From NCBI GenBank assembly GCA_964057225.1, contig OZ059894.1, positions 2,914,001 through 2,978,000 of the forward strand: DNA of 64,000 nt. The letters run 5' to 3'. This document shows, one piece after another, positions 8,901-24,212 of the stretch. The notes under the pieces are model-generated. The model had not been told where the DNA came from and made no database searches. It saw nothing but the letters and a program-made list of their open reading frames with translations. The DNA comes from Auanema rhodensis. Its lineage: Eukaryota > Nematoda > Chromadorea > Rhabditida > Rhabditidae. Positions within the stretch are counted from its first letter, which is position 1, and every line of letters begins with the position of its first letter. The position numbers and the translations under genes are program-made.

Positions 8901-11900
8901 CTGAGATATCAACTGATATAAGTTCACACTTATATCCTCGATTTTCACCATGAAGAATTAATTTTTTCGATGAATAACATTGTCCATCGTCTTTGCCTTG
9001 AAAAAAAGAATCTAAAAACATCTACTTTTTGCTAAATTATTTTGAAATTTTTCGAAAAAATTTTTGTCAAAATGTTTTTGGAAGCAATGTTGAGTGTACA
9101 TGGAAACTCAACATACACTAATGCATCATTTTTCAAACGATCATAACTAATTTTTGTATTGAGCGTTTTTCAATGTAGTATAGTGCATTCGATGCGGATT
9201 TTTAAGCTGCGTCGAGCTGTGTTATCAGATTTGCGCTAGCTTAAAAATGCACCGAGATATCAACTGATATAAGTTCACACTTATATCCTCGATTTTCACC
9301 CTGAAGAATTAGTTTTTTCGTTGAATAACATTGTCCATCGTCTTTGCCTTGAAAAAAGGAATCTAAAAACATCTACTTTTCGCTAAATTATTTTGAAATT
9401 TTTCGAAAAAATTTTTGTCAAAATGTTTTTGGAAGCAATGTTGAGTGTACATGGAAACTCAACATACACTAATGCATCATTTTTCAAACGATCATAACTA
9501 ATTTTTGTATTAAGCGTTTTCCAATGTAGTATAGTGCATTCGATGCGGATTTTTAAGCTGCGTCGAGCTGTGTTATCAGATTTGCGCTAGCTTAAAAATG
9601 CACCGAGATATCAACTGATATAAGTTCACACTTATATCCTCGATTTTCACCCTGAAGAATTAGTTTTTTCGTTGAATAACATTGTCCATCGTCTTTGCCT
9701 TGAAAAAAGGAATCTAAAAACATCTACTTTTCGCTAAATTATTTTGAAATTTTTCGAAAAAATTTTTGTCAAAATGTTTTTGGAAGCAATGTTGAGTGTA
9801 CATGGAAACTCAACATACACTAATGCATCATTTTTCAAACGATCATAACTAATTTTTGTATTAAGCGTTTTTCAATGTAGTATAGTGCATTCGATGCGGA
9901 TTTTTAAGCTGCGTCGAGCTGTGTTATCAGATTTGCGTTAGCTTAAAAATGCACCGAGATATCAACTGATATAAGTTCACACTTATATCCTCGATTTTCA
10001 CCCTGAAGAATTAGTTTTTTCGTTGAATAACATTGTCCATCGTCTTTGCCTTGAAAAAAGGAATCTAAAAACATCTACTTTTTGCTAAATTATTTTGAAA
10101 TTTTTCGAAAAAATTTTTGTCAAAATGTTTTTGGAAGCAATGTTGAGTGTACATGGAAACTCAACATACACTAATGCATCATTTTTCAAACGATCATAAC
10201 TAATTTTTGTATTAAGCGTTTTTCAATGTAGTATAGTGCATTCGATGCGGATTTTTAAGCTGCGTCGAGCTGTGTTATCAAATTTGCGCTAGCTTAAAAA
10301 TGCACCGAGATATCAACTGATATAAGTTCACACATATATCCTCGATTTTCACCCTGAAGAATTAATTTTTTCGTTGAATAACATTGTCCATCGTCTTTGC
10401 CTTGAAAAAAGGAATCTAAAAACATCTACTTTTCGCTAAATTATTTTGAAATTTTTCGAAAAAATTTTTGTCAAAATGTTTTTGGAAGCAATGTTGAGTG
10501 TACATGGAAACTCAACATACACTAATGCATCATTTTTCAAACGATCATAACTAATTTTTGTATTAAGCGTTTTTCAATGTAGTATAGTGCATTCGATGCG
10601 GATTTTCAAGCTGCGTCGATCTGTGTTATCAGATTTGCGCTAGCTTAAAAATGCACTGAGATATCAACTGATATAAGTTCACACTTATATCCTCGATTTT
10701 CACCATGAAGAATTAATTTTTTCGATGAATAACATTGTCCATCGTCTTTGCCTTGAAAAAAAGAATCTAAAAACATCTACTTTTTGCTAAATTATTTTGA
10801 AATTTTTCGAAAAAATTTTTGTCAAAATGTTTTTGGAAGCAATGTTGAGTGTACATGGAAACTCAACATACACTAATGCATCATTTTTCAAACGATCATA
10901 ACTAATTTTTGTATTGAGCGTTTTTCAATGTAGTATAGTGCATTCGATGCGGATTTTTAAGCTGCGTCGAGCTGTGTTATCAGATTTGCGCTAGCTTAAA
11001 AATGCACCGAGATATCAACTGATATAAGTTCACACTTATATCCTCGATTTTCACCCTGAAGAATTAGTTTTTTCGTTGAATAACATTGTCCATCGTCTTT
11101 GCCTTGAAAAAAGGAATCTAAAAACATCTACTTTTCGCTAAATTATTTTGAAATTTTTCGAAAAAATTTTTGTCAAAATGTTTTTGGAAGCAATGTTGAG
11201 TGTACATGGAAACTCAACATACACTAATGCATCATTTTTCAAACGATCATAACTAATTTTTGTATTAAGCGTTTTTCAATGTAGTATAGTGCATTCGATG
11301 CGGATTTTTAAGCTGCGTCGAGCTGTGTTATCAGATTTGCGCTAGCTTAAAAATGCACCGAGATATCAACTGATATAAGTTCACACTTATATCCTCGATT
11401 TTCACCCTGAAGAATTAGTTTTTTCGTTGAATAACATTGTCCATCGTCTTTGCCTTGAAAAAAGGAATCTAAAAACATCTACTTTTCGCTAAATTATTTT
11501 GAAATTTTTCGAAAAAATTTTTGTCAAAATGTTTTTGGAAGCAATGTTGAGTGTACATGGAAACTCAACATACACTAATGCATCATTTTTCAAACGATCA
11601 TAACTAATTTTTGTATTAAGCGTTTTTCAATGTAGTATAGTGCATTCGATGCGGATTTTCAAGCTGCGTCGATCTGTGTTATCAGATTTGCGCTAGCTTA
11701 AAAATGCACTGAGATATCAACTGATATAAGTTCACACTTATATCCTCGATTTTCACCATGAAGAATTAATTTTTTCGATGAATAACATTGTCCATCGTCT
11801 TTGCCTTGAAAAAAAGAATCTAAAAACATCTACTTTTTGCTAAATTATTTTGAAATTTTTCGAAAAAATTTTTGTCAAAATGTTTTTGGAAGCAATGTTG

Positions 11901-12985
11901 AGTGTACATGGAAACTCAACATACACTAATGCATCATTTTTCAAACGATCATAACTAATTTTTGTATTGAGCGTTTTTCAATGTAGTATAGTGCATTCGA
12001 TGCGGATTTTTAAGCTGCGTCGAGCTGTGTTATCAGATTTGCGCTAGCTTAAAAATGCACCGAGATATCAACTGATATAAGTTCACACTTATATCCTCGA
12101 TTTTCACCCTGAAGAATTAGTTTTTTCGTTGAATAACATTGTCCATCGTCTTTGCCTTGAAAAAAGGAATCTAAAAACATCTACTTTTCGCTAAATTATT
12201 TTGAAATTTTTCGAAAAAATTTTTGTCAAAATGTTTTTGGAAGCAATGTTGAGTGTACATGGAAACTCAACATACACTAATGCATCATTTTTCAAACGAT
12301 CATAACTAATTTTTGTATTAAGCGTTTTTCAATGTAGTATAGTGCATTCGATGCGGATTTTTAAGCTGCGTCGAGCTGTGTTATCAGATTTGCGCTAGCT
12401 TAAAAATGCACCGAGATATCAACTGATATAAGTTCACACTTATATCCTCGATTTTCACCCTGAAGAATTAGTTTTTTCGTTGAATAACATTGTCCATCGT
12501 CTTTGCCTTGAAAAAAGGAATCTAAAAACATCTACTTTTTGCTAAATTATTTTGAAATTTTTCGAAAAAACTTTTGTCAAAATGTTTTTGGAAGCAATGT
12601 TGAGTGTACATGGAAACTCAACATACACTAATGCATCATTTTTCAAACGATCATAACTAATTTTTGTATTAAGCGTTTTTCAATGTAGTATAGTGCATTC
12701 GATGCGGATTTTTAAGCTGCGTCGATCTGTGTTATCAGATTTGCGCTAGCTTAAAAATGCACCGAGATATCAACTGATATAAGTTCACACTTATATCCTC
12801 GATTTTCACCCTGAAGAATTAATTTTTTCGTTGAATAACATTGTCCATCGTCTTTGCCTTGAAAAAAGAAATCTAAAAACATCTACTTTTCGCTAAATTA
12901 TTTTGAAATTTTTCGAAAAAATTTTTGTCAAAATGTTTTTGGAAGCAATGTTGAGTGTACATGGAAACTCAACATACACTAATGC

Positions 12986-13685
12986 ATCATTTTTCAAACG
13001 ATCATAACTAATTTTTGTATTAAGCGTTTTTCAATGTAGTATAGTGCATTCGATGCGGATTTTCAAGCTGCGTCGATCTGTGTTATCAGATTTGCGCTAG
13101 CTTAAAAATGCACCGAGATATCAACTGATATAAGTTCACACATATATCCTCGATTTTCACCCTGAAGAATTAATTTTTTCGTTGAATAACATTGTCCATC
13201 GTCTTTGCCTTGAAAAAAGGAATCAAAAACCTCTACTTTTCGCTAAATTATTTTGAAATTTTTCGAAAAAATTTTTGTCAAAATGTTTTTGGAAGCAATG
13301 TTGAGTGTACATGGAAACTCAACATACACTAATGCATCATTTTTCAAACTATCATAACTAATTTTTGTATTGAGCGTTTTTCAATGTAGTATAGTGCATT
13401 CGATGCGGATTTTTAAGCTGCGTCGAGCTGTGTAATCAGATTTGCGCTAGCTTAAAAATGCACCGAGATATCAACTGATATAAGTTCACACATATATCCT
13501 CGATTTTCACCCTGAAGAATTAATTTTTTCGTTGAATAACATTGTCCATCGTCTTTGCCTTGAAAAAAGGAATCAAAAACCTCTACTTTTCGCTAAATTA
13601 TTTTGAAATTTTTCGAAAAAATTTTTGTCAAAATGTTTTTGGAAGCAATGTTGAGTGTACATGGAAACTCAACATACACTAATGC
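12986..13685 (+). repeat. Two adjacent 350-bp deletion-variant monomers
   Basis: Monomers 38 and 39 both carry the recurrent variant in which pos 236-250 reads AATCAAAAACCTCT, one base shorter than the usual AATCTAAAAACATCT and with a linked A-to-C change. The same paired change occurs in 14 monomers in all, starting at 1405, 2106, 12986, 13336, 18600, 19301, 21406, 55100, 56502, 59309, 59659, 61413, 61763 and 62113. A single origin followed by spread is the simplest reading. Confidence 0.9.
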
Positions 13686-14387
13686 ATCATTTTTCAAACT
13701 ATCATAACTAATTTTTGTATTGAGCGTTTTTCAATGTAGTATAGTGCATTCGATGCGGATTTTTAAGCTGCGTCGAGCTGTGTTATCAGATTTGCGCTAG
13801 CTTAAAAATGCACCGAGATATCAACTGATATAAGTTCACACTTATATCCTCGATTTTCACCCTGAAGAATTAATTTTTTCGTTGAATAACATTGTCCATC
13901 GTCTTTGCCTTGAAAAAAGGAATCTAAAAACATCTACTTTTCGCTAAATTATTTTGAAATTTTTCGAAAAAATTTTTGTCAAAATGTTTTTGGAAGCAAT
14001 GTTGAGTGTACATGGAAACTCAACATACACTAATGCATCATTTTTCAAACGATCATAACTAATTTTTGTATTAAGCGTTTTTCAATGTAGTATAGTGCAT
14101 TCGATGCGGATTTTTAAGCTGCGTCGAGCTGTGTTATCAAATTTGCGCTAGCTTAAAAATGCACCGAGATATCAACTGATATAAGTTCACACATATATCC
14201 TCGATTTTCACCCTGAAGAATTAATTTTTTCGTTGAATAACATTGTCCATCGTCTTTGCCTTGAAAAAAGGAATCTAAAAACATCTACTTTTCGCTAAAT
14301 TATTTTGAAATTTTTCGAAAAAATTTTTGTCAAAATGTTTTTGGAAGCAATGTTGAGTGTACATGGAAACTCAACATACACTAATGC

Positions 14388-17300
14388 ATCATTTTTCAAA
14401 CGATCATAACTAATTTTTGTATTAAGCGTTTTTCAATGTAGTATAGTGCATTCGATGCGGATTTTCAAGCTGCGTCGATCTGTGTTATCAGATTTGCGCT
14501 AGCTTAAAAATGCACTGAGATATCAACTGATATAAGTTCACACTTATATCCTCGATTTTCACCATGAAGAATTAATTTTTTCGATGAATAACATTGTCCA
14601 TCGTCTTTGCCTTGAAAAAAAGAATCTAAAAACATCTACTTTTTGCTAAATTATTTTGAAATTTTTCGAAAAAATTTTTGTCAAAATGTTTTTGGAAGCA
14701 ATGTTGAGTGTACATGGAAACTCAACATACACTAATGCATCATTTTTCAAACGATCATAACTAATTTTTGTATTGAGCGTTTTTCAATGTAGTATAGTGC
14801 ATTCGATGCGGATTTTTAAGCTGCGTCGAGCTGTGTTATCAGATTTGCGCTAGCTTAAAAATGCACCGAGATATCAACTGATATAAGTTCACACTTATAT
14901 CCTCGATTTTCACCCTGAAGAATTAGTTTTTTCGTTGAATAACATTGTCCATCGTCTTTGCCTTGAAAAAAGGAATCTAAAAACATCTACTTTTCGCTAA
15001 ATTATTTTGAAATTTTTCGAAAAAATTTTTGTCAAAATGTTTTTGGAAGCAATGTTGAGTGTACATGGAAACTCAACATACACTAATGCATCATTTTTCA
15101 AACGATCATAACTAATTTTTGTATTAAGCGTTTTTCAATGTAGTGTAGTGCATTCGATGCGGATTTTTAAGCTGCGTCGAGCTGTGTTATCAAATTTGCG
15201 CTAGCTTAAAAATGCACCGAGATATCAACTGATATAAGTTCACACATATATCCTCGATTTTCACCCTGAAGAATTAATTTTTTCGTTGAATAACATTGTC
15301 CATCGTCTTTGCCTTGAAAAAAGGAATCTAAAAACATCTACTTTTCGCTAAATTATTTTGAAATTTTTCGAAAAAATTTTTGTCAAAATGTTTTTGGAAG
15401 CAATGTTGAGTGTACATGGAAACTCAACATACACTAATGCATCATTTTTCAAACGATCATAACTAATTTTTGTATTAAGCGTTTTTCAATGTAGTATAGT
15501 GCATTCGATGCGAATTTTTAAGCTGCGTCGAGCTGTGTTATCAGATTTGCGCTAGCTTAAAAATGCACCGAGATATCAACTGATATAAGTTCACACTTAT
15601 ATCCTCGATTTTCACCCTGAAGAATTAATTTTTTCGTTGAATAACATTGTCCATCGTCTTTGCCTTGAAAAAAGGAATCTAAAAACATCTACTTTTCGCT
15701 AAATTATTTTGAAATTTTTCGAAAAAATTTTTATCAAAATGTTTTTGGAAGCAATGTTGAGTGTACATGGAAACTCAACATACACTAATGCATCATTTTT
15801 CAAACGATCATAACTAATTTTTGTATTAAGCGTTTTTCAATGTAGTATAGTGCATTCGATGCGGATTTTTAAGCTGCGTCGAGCTGTGTTATCAAATTTG
15901 CGCTAGCTTAAAAATGCACCGAGATATCAACTGATATAAGTTCACACATATATCCTCGATTTTCACCCTGAAGAATTAATTTTTTCGTTGAATAACATTG
16001 TCCATCGTCTTTGCCTTGAAAAAAGGAATCTAAAAACATCTACTTTTCGCTAAATTATTTTGAAATTTTTCGAAAAAATTTTTGTCAAAATGTTTTTGGA
16101 AGCAATGTTGAGTGTACATGGAAACTCAACATACACTAATGCATCATTTTTCAAACGATCATAACTAATTTTTGTATTAAGCGTTTTTCAATGTAGTATA
16201 GTGCATTCGATGCGGATTTTCAAGCTGCGTCGATCTGTGTTATCAGATTTGCGCTAGCTTAAAAATGCACTGAGATATCAACTGATATAAGTTCACACTT
16301 ATATCCTCGATTTTCACCATGAAGAATTAATTTTTTCGATGAATAACATTGTCCATCGTCTTTGCCTTGAAAAAAAGAATCTAAAAACATCTACTTTTTG
16401 CTAAATTATTTTGAAATTTTTCGAAAAAATTTTTGTCAAAATGTTTTTGGAAGCAATGTTGAGTGTACATGGAAACTCAACATACACTAATGCATCATTT
16501 TTCAAACGATCATAACTAATTTTTGTATTGAGCGTTTTTCAATGTAGTATAGTGCATTCGATGCGGATTTTTAAGCTGCGTCGAGCTGTGTTATCAGATT
16601 TGCGCTAGCTTAAAAATGCACCGAGATATCAACTGATATAAGTTCACACTTATATCCTCGATTTTCACCCTGAAGAATTAGTTTTTTCGTTGAATAACAT
16701 TGTCCATCGTCTTTGCCTTGAAAAAAGGAATCTAAAAACATCTACTTTTCGCTAAATTATTTTGAAATTTTTCGAAAAAATTTTTGTCAAAATGTTTTTG
16801 GAAGCAATGTTGAGTGTACATGGAAACTCAACATACACTAATGCATCATTTTTCAAACGATCATAACTAATTTTTGTATTAAGCGTTTTTCAATGTAGTG
16901 TAGTGCATTCGATGCGGATTTTTAAGCTGCGTCGAGCTGTGTTATCAAATTTGCGCTAGCTTAAAAATGCACCGAGATATCAACTGATATAAGTTCACAC
17001 ATATATCCTCGATTTTCACCCTGAAGAATTAATTTTTTCGTTGAATAACATTGTCCATCGTCTTTGCCTTGAAAAAAGGAATCTAAAAACATCTACTTTT
17101 CGCTAAATTATTTTGAAATTTTTCGAAAAAATTTTTGTCAAAATGTTTTTGGAAGCAATGTTGAGTGTACATGGAAACTCAACATACACTAATGCATCAT
17201 TTTTCAAACGATCATAACTAATTTTTGTATTAAGCGTTTTTCAATGTAGTATAGTGCATTCGATGCGAATTTTTAAGCTGCGTCGAGCTGTGTTATCAGA

Positions 17301-17546
17301 TTTGCGCTAGCTTAAAAATGCACCGAGATATCAACTGATATAAGTTCACACTTATATCCTCGATTTTCACCCTGAAGAATTAGTTTTTTCGTTGAATAAC
17401 ATTGTCCATCGTCTTTGCCTTGAAAAAAGGAATCTAAAAACATCTACTTTTTGCTAAATTATTTTGAAATTTTTCGAAAAAATTTTTGTCAAAATGTTTT
17501 TGGAAGCAATGTTGAGTGTACATGGAAACTCAACATACACTAATGC
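14388..17546 (+). repeat. Five-monomer higher-order repeat, 1755-bp period
   Basis: Monomers 42-45 (14388-15791) recur as 47-50 (16143-17546) with an offset of 1755 bp. Rare shared markers are G56 (read TAGTGTAGTG) at 15145 and 16900, and A73 (read CGAATTTTT) at 15513 and 17268. The last members differ at pos 188, 257 and 293, so the copies have begun to diverge or the junction lies there. Confidence 0.85.
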
Positions 17547-19300
17547 ATCATTTTTCAAACGATCATAACTAATTTTTGTATTAAGCGTTTTTCAATGTAG
17601 TATAGTGCATTCGATGCGGATTTTTAAGCTGCGTCGATCTGTGTTATCAGATTTGCGCTAGCTTAAAAATGCACCGAGATATCAACTGATATAAGTTCAC
17701 ACTTATATCCTCGATTTTCACCCTGAAGAATTAATTTTTTCGTTGAATAACATTGTCCATCGTCTTTGCCTTGAAAAAAGAAATCTAAAAACATCTACTT
17801 TTCGCTAAATTATTTTGAAATTTTTCGAAAAAATTTTTGTCAAAATGTTTTTGGAAGCAATGTTGAGTGTACATGGAAACTCAACATACACTAATGCATC
17901 ATTTTTCAAACGATCATAACTAATTTTTGTATTAAGCGTTTTTCAATGTAGTATAGTGCATTCGATGCGGATTTTCAAGCTGCGTCGATCTGTGTTATCA
18001 GATTTGCGCTAGCTTAAAAATGCACCGAGATATCAACTGATATAAGTTCACACTTATATCCTCGATTTTCACCCTGAAGAATTAGTTTTTTCGTTGAATA
18101 ACATTGTCCATCGTCTTTGCCTTGAAAAAAGGAATCTAAAAACATCTACTTTTTGCTAAATTATTTTGAAATTTTTCGAAAAAATTTTTGTCAAAATGTT
18201 TTTGGAAGCAATGTTGAGTGTACATGGAAACTCAACATACACTAATGCATCATTTTTCAAACGATCATAACTAATTTTTGTATTAAGCGTTTTTCAATGT
18301 AGTATAGTGCATTCGATGCGGATTTTTAAGCTGCGTCGATCTGTGTTATCAGATTTGCGCTAGCTTAAAAATGCACCGAGATATCAACTGATATAAGTTC
18401 ACACTTATATCCTCGATTTTCACCCTGAAGAATTAATTTTTTCGTTGAATAACATTGTCCATCGTCTTTGCTTTGAAAAAAGAAATCTAAAAACATCTAC
18501 TTTTCGCTAAATTATTTTGAAATTTTTCGAAAAAATTTTTGTCAAAATGTTTTTGGAAGCAATGTTGAGTGTACATGGAAACTCAACATACACTAATGCA
18601 TCATTTTTCAAACGATCATAACTAATTTTTGTATTAAGCGTTTTTCAATGTAGTATAGTGCATTCGATGCGGATTTTCAAGCTGCGTCGATCTGTGTTAT
18701 CAGATTTGCGCTAGCTTAAAAATGCACCGAGATATCAACTGATATAAGTTCACACATATATCCTCGATTTTCACCCTGAAGAATTAATTTTTTCGTTGAA
18801 TAACATTGTCCATCGTCTTTGCCTTGAAAAAAGGAATCAAAAACCTCTACTTTTCGCTAAATTATTTTGAAATTTTTCGAAAAAATTTTTGTCAAAATGT
18901 TTTTGGAAGCAATGTTGAGTGTACATGGAAACTCAACATACACTAATGCATCATTTTTCAAACTATCATAACTAATTTTTGTATTGAGCGTTTTTCAATG
19001 TAGTATAGTGCATTCGATGCGGATTTTTAAGCTGCGTCGAGCTGTGTAATCAGATTTGCGCTAGCTTAAAAATGCACCGAGATATCAACTGATATAAGTT
19101 CACACTTATATCCTCGATTTTCACCCTGAAGAATTAAGTTTTTCGTTGAATAACATTGTCCATCGTCTTTGCCTTGAAAAAAGAAATCTAAAAACATCTA
19201 CTTTTCGCTAAATTATTTTGAAATTTTTCGAAAAAATTTTTGTCAAAATGTTTTTGGAAGCAATGTTGAGTGTACATGGAAACTCAACATACACTAATGC

Positions 19301-22300
19301 ATCATTTTTCAAACGATCATAACTAATTTTTGTATTAAGCGTTTTTCAATGTGGTATAGTGCATTCGATGCGGATTTTCAAGCTGCGTCGATCTGTGTTA
19401 TCAGATTTGCGCTAGCTTAAAAATGCACCGAGATATCAACTGATATAAGTTCACACATATATCCTCGATTTTCACCCTGAAGAATTAATTTTTTCGTTGA
19501 ATAACATTGTCCATCGTCTTTGCCTTGAAAAAAGGAATCAAAAACCTCTACTTTTCGCTAAATTATTTTGAAATTTTTCGAAAAAATTTTTGTCAAAATG
19601 TTTTTGGAAGCAATGTTGAGTGTACATGGAAACTCAACATACACTAATGCATCATTTTTCAAACTATCATAACTAATTTTTGTATTGAGCGTTTTTCAAT
19701 GTAGTATAGTGCATTCGATGCGGATTTTTAAGCTGCGTCGAGCTGTGTAATCAGATTTGCGCTAGCTTAAAAATGCACCGAGATATCAACTGATATAAGT
19801 TCACACTTATATCCTCGATTTTCACCCTGAAGAATTAATTTTTTCGTTGAATAACATTGTCCATCGTCTTTGCCTTGAAAAAAGGAATCTAAAAACATCT
19901 ACTTTTCGCTAAATTATTTTGAAATGTTTCGAAAAAATTTTTGTCAAAATGTTTTTGGAAGCAATGTTGAGTGTACATGGAAACTCAACATACACTAATG
20001 CATCATTTTTCAAACGATCATAACTAATTTTTGTATTAAGCGTTTTTCAATGTAGTATAGTGCATTCGATGCGGATTTTTAAGCTGCGTCGAGCTGTGTT
20101 ATCAAATTTGCGCTAGCTTAAAAATGCACCGAGATATCAACTGATATAAGTTCACACATATATCCTCGATTTTCACCCTGAAGAATTAATTTTTTCGTTG
20201 AATAACATTGTCCATCGTCTTTGCCTTGAAAAAAGGAATCTAAAAACATCTACTTTTCGCTAAATTATTTTGAAATTTTTCGAAAAAATTTTTGTCAAAA
20301 TGTTTTTGGAAGCAATGTTGAGTGTACATGGAAACTCAACATACACTAATGCATCATTTTTCAAACGATCATAACTAATTTTTGTATTAAGCGTTTTTCA
20401 ATGTAGTATAGTGTATTCGATGCGGATTTTCAAGCTGCGTCGATCTGTGTTATCAGATTTGCGCTAGCTTAAAAATGCACTGAGATATCAACTGATATAA
20501 GTTCACACTTATATCCTCGATTTTCACCATGAAGAATTAATTTTTTCGATGAATAACATTGTCCATCGTCTTTGCCTTGAAAAAAAGAATCTAAAAACAT
20601 CTACTTTTTGCTAAATTATTTTGAAATTTTTCGAAAAAATTTTTGTCAAAATGTTTTTGGAAGCAATGTTGAGTGTACATGGAAACTCAACATACACTAA
20701 TGCATCATTTTTCAAACGATCATAACTAATTTTTGTATTGAGCGTTTTTCAATGTAGTATAGTGCATTCGATGCGGATTTTTAAGCTGCGTCGAGCTGTG
20801 TTATCAGATTTGCGCTAGCTTAAAAATGCACCGAGATATCAACTGATATAAGTTCACACTTATATCCTCGATTTTCACCCTGAAGAATTAATTTTTTCGT
20901 TGAATAACATTGTCCATCGTCTTTGCCTTGAAAAAAGGAATCTAAAAACATCTACTTTTCGCTAAATTATTTTGAAATTTTTCGAAAAAATTTTTGTCAA
21001 AATGTTTTTGGAAGCAATGTTGAGTGTACATGGAAACTCAACATACACTAATGCATCATTTTTCAAACGATCATAACTAATTTTTGTATTAAGCGTTTTT
21101 CAATGTAGTATAGTGCATTCGATGCGGATTTTTAAGCTGCGTCGAGCTGTGTTATCAAATTTGCGCTAGCTTAAAAATGCACCGAGATATCAACTGATAT
21201 AAGTTCACACATATATCCTCGATTTTCACCCTGAAGAATTAATTTTTTCGTTGAATAACATTGTCCATCGTCTTTGCCTTGAAAAAAGGAATCTAAAAAC
21301 ATCTACTTTTCGCTAAATTATTTTGAAATTTTCCGAAAAAATTTTTGTCAAAATGTTTTTGGAAGCAATGTTGAGTGTACATGGAAACTCAACATACACT
21401 AATGCATCATTTTTCAAACGATCATAACTAATTTTTGTATTAAGCGTTTTTCAATGTGGTATAGTGCATTCGATGCGGATTTTCAAGCTGCGTCGATCTG
21501 TGTTATCAGATTTGCGCTAGCTTAAAAATGCACCGAGATATCAACTGATATAAGTTCACACATATATCCTCGATTTTCACCCTGAAGAATTAATTTTTTC
21601 GTTGAATAACATTGTCCATCGTCTTTGCCTTGAAAAAAGGAATCAAAAACCTCTACTTTTCGCTAAATTATTTTGAAATTTTTCGAAAAAATTTTTGTCA
21701 AAATGTTTTTGGAAGCAATGTTGAGTGTACATGGAAACTCAACATACACTAATGCATCATTTTTCAAACTATCATAACTAATTTTTGTATTGAGCGTTTT
21801 TCAATGTAGTATAGTGCATTCGATGCGGATTTTTAAGCTGCGTCGAGCTGTGTAATCAGATTTGCGCTAGCTTAAAAATGCACCGAGATATCAACTGATA
21901 TAAGTTCACACTTATATCCTCGATTTTCACCCTGAAGAATTAATTTTTTCGTTGAATAACATTGTCCATCGTCTTTGCCTTGAAAAAAGGAATCTAAAAA
22001 CATCTACTTTTCGCTAAATTATTTTGAAATTTTTCGAAAAAATTTTTGTCAAAATGTTTTTGGAAGCAATGTTGAGTGTACATGGAAACTCAACATACAC
22101 TAATGCATCATTTTTCAAACGATCATAACTAATTTTTGTATTAAGCGTTTTTCAATGTAGTATAGTGCATTCGATGCGGATTTTTAAGCTGCGTCGAGCT
22201 GTGTTATCAAATTTGCGCTAGCTTAAAAATGCACCGAGATATCAACTGATATAAGTTCACACATATATCCTCGATTTTCACCCTGAAGAATTAATTTTTT

Positions 22301-23510
22301 CGTTGAATAACATTGTCCATCGTCTTTGCCTTGAAAAAAGGAATCTAAAAACATCTACTTTTCGCTAAATTATTTTGAAATTTTTCGAAAAAATTTTTGT
22401 CAAAATGTTTTTGGAAGCAATGTTGAGTGTACATGGAAACTCAACATACACTAATGCATCATTTTTCAAACGATCATAACTAATTTTTGTATTAAGCGTT
22501 TTTCAATGTAGTATAGTGTATTCGATGCGGATTTTCAAGCTGCGTCGATCTGTGTTATCAGATTTGCGCTAGCTTAAAAATGCACTGAGATATCAACTGA
22601 TATAAGTTCACACTTATATCCTCGATTTTCACCATGAAGAATTAATTTTTTCGATGAATAACATTGTCCATCGTCTTTGCCTTGAAAAAAAGAATCTAAA
22701 AACATCTACTTTTTGCTAAATTATTTTGAAATTTTTCGAAAAAATTTTTGTCAAAATGTTTTTGGAAGCAATGTTGAGTGTACATGGAAACTCAACATAC
22801 ACTAATGCATCATTTTTCAAACGATCATAACTAATTTTTGTATTGAGCGTTTTTCAATGTAGTATAGTGCATTCGATGCGGATTTTTAAGCTGCGTCGAG
22901 CTGTGTTATCAGATTTGCGCTAGCTTAAAAATGCACCGAGATATCAACTGATATAAGTTCACACTTATATCCTCGATTTTCACCCTGAAGAATTAATTTT
23001 TTCGTTGAATAACATTGTCCATCGTCTTTGCCTTGAAAAAAGGAATCTAAAAACATCTACTTTTCGCTAAATTATTTTGAAATTTTTCGAAAAAATTTTT
23101 GTCAAAATGTTTTTGGAAGCAATGTTGAGTGTACATGGAAACTCAACATACACTAATGCATCATTTTTCAAACGATCATAACTAATTTTTGTATTAAGCG
23201 TTTTTCAATGTAGTATAGTGCATTCGATGCGGATTTTTAAGCTGCGTCGAGCTGTGTTATCAGATTTGCGCTAGCTTAAAAATGCACCGAGATATCAACT
23301 GATATAAGTTCACACTTATATCCTCGATTTTCACCCTGAAGAATTAGTTTTTTCGTTGAATAACATTGTCCATCGTCTTTGCCTTGAAAAAAGGAATCTA
23401 AAAACATCTACTTTTCGCTAAATTATTTTGAAATTTTTCGAAAAAATTTTTGTCAAAATGTTTTTGGAAGCAATGTTGAGTGTACATGGAAACTCAACAT
23501 ACACTAATGC
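19301..23510 (+). repeat. Six-monomer higher-order repeat, 2 copies, 2105-bp period
   Basis: Monomers 56-60/61 (from 19301) recur as 62-66/67 (from 21406). Four rare markers keep a spacing of exactly 2105 bp: G53 (19353/21458), T15 (19665/21770), A99 (19749/21854) and T62 (20414/22519). Each unit contains one 350-bp monomer, which accounts for 2105 rather than 2106. The sixth monomer differs between copies. A related partial module (T15, A99, deletion variant) sits at 12986-14036 and 18600-19300. Confidence 0.9.
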
Positions 23511-24212
23511 ATCATTTTTCAAACGATCATAACTAATTTTTGTATTAAGCGTTTTTCAATGTAGTATAGTGCATTCGATGCGGATTTTTAAGCTGCGTCG
23601 AGCTGTGTTATCAGATTTGCGCTAGCTTAAAAATGCACCGAGATATCAACTGATATAAGTTCACACTTATATCCTCGATTTTCACCCTGAAGAATTAGTT
23701 TTTTCGTTGAATAACATTGTTCATCGTCTTTGCCTTGAAAAAAGGAATCTAAAAACATCTACTTTTTGCTAAATTATTTTGAAATTTTTCGAAAAAATTT
23801 TTGTCAAAATGTTTTTGGAAGCAATGTTGAGTGTACATGGAAACTCAACATACACTAATGCATCATTTTTCAAACGATCATAACTAATTTTTGTATTAAG
23901 CGTTTTTCAATGTAGTATAGTGCATTCGATGCGGATTTTTAAGCTGCGTCGAGCTGTGTTATCAGATTTGCGCTAGCTTAAAAATGCACCGAGATATCAA
24001 CTGATATAAGTTCACACATATATCCTCGATTTTCACCCTGAAGAATCAATTTTTTCGTTGAATAACATTGTCCATCGTCTTTGCCTTGAAAAAAGGAATC
24101 TAAAAACATCTACTTTTCGCTAAATTATTTTGAAATTTTTCGAAAAAATTTTTGTCAAAATGTTTTTGGAAGCAATGTTGAGTGTACATGGAAACTCAAC
24201 ATACACTAATGC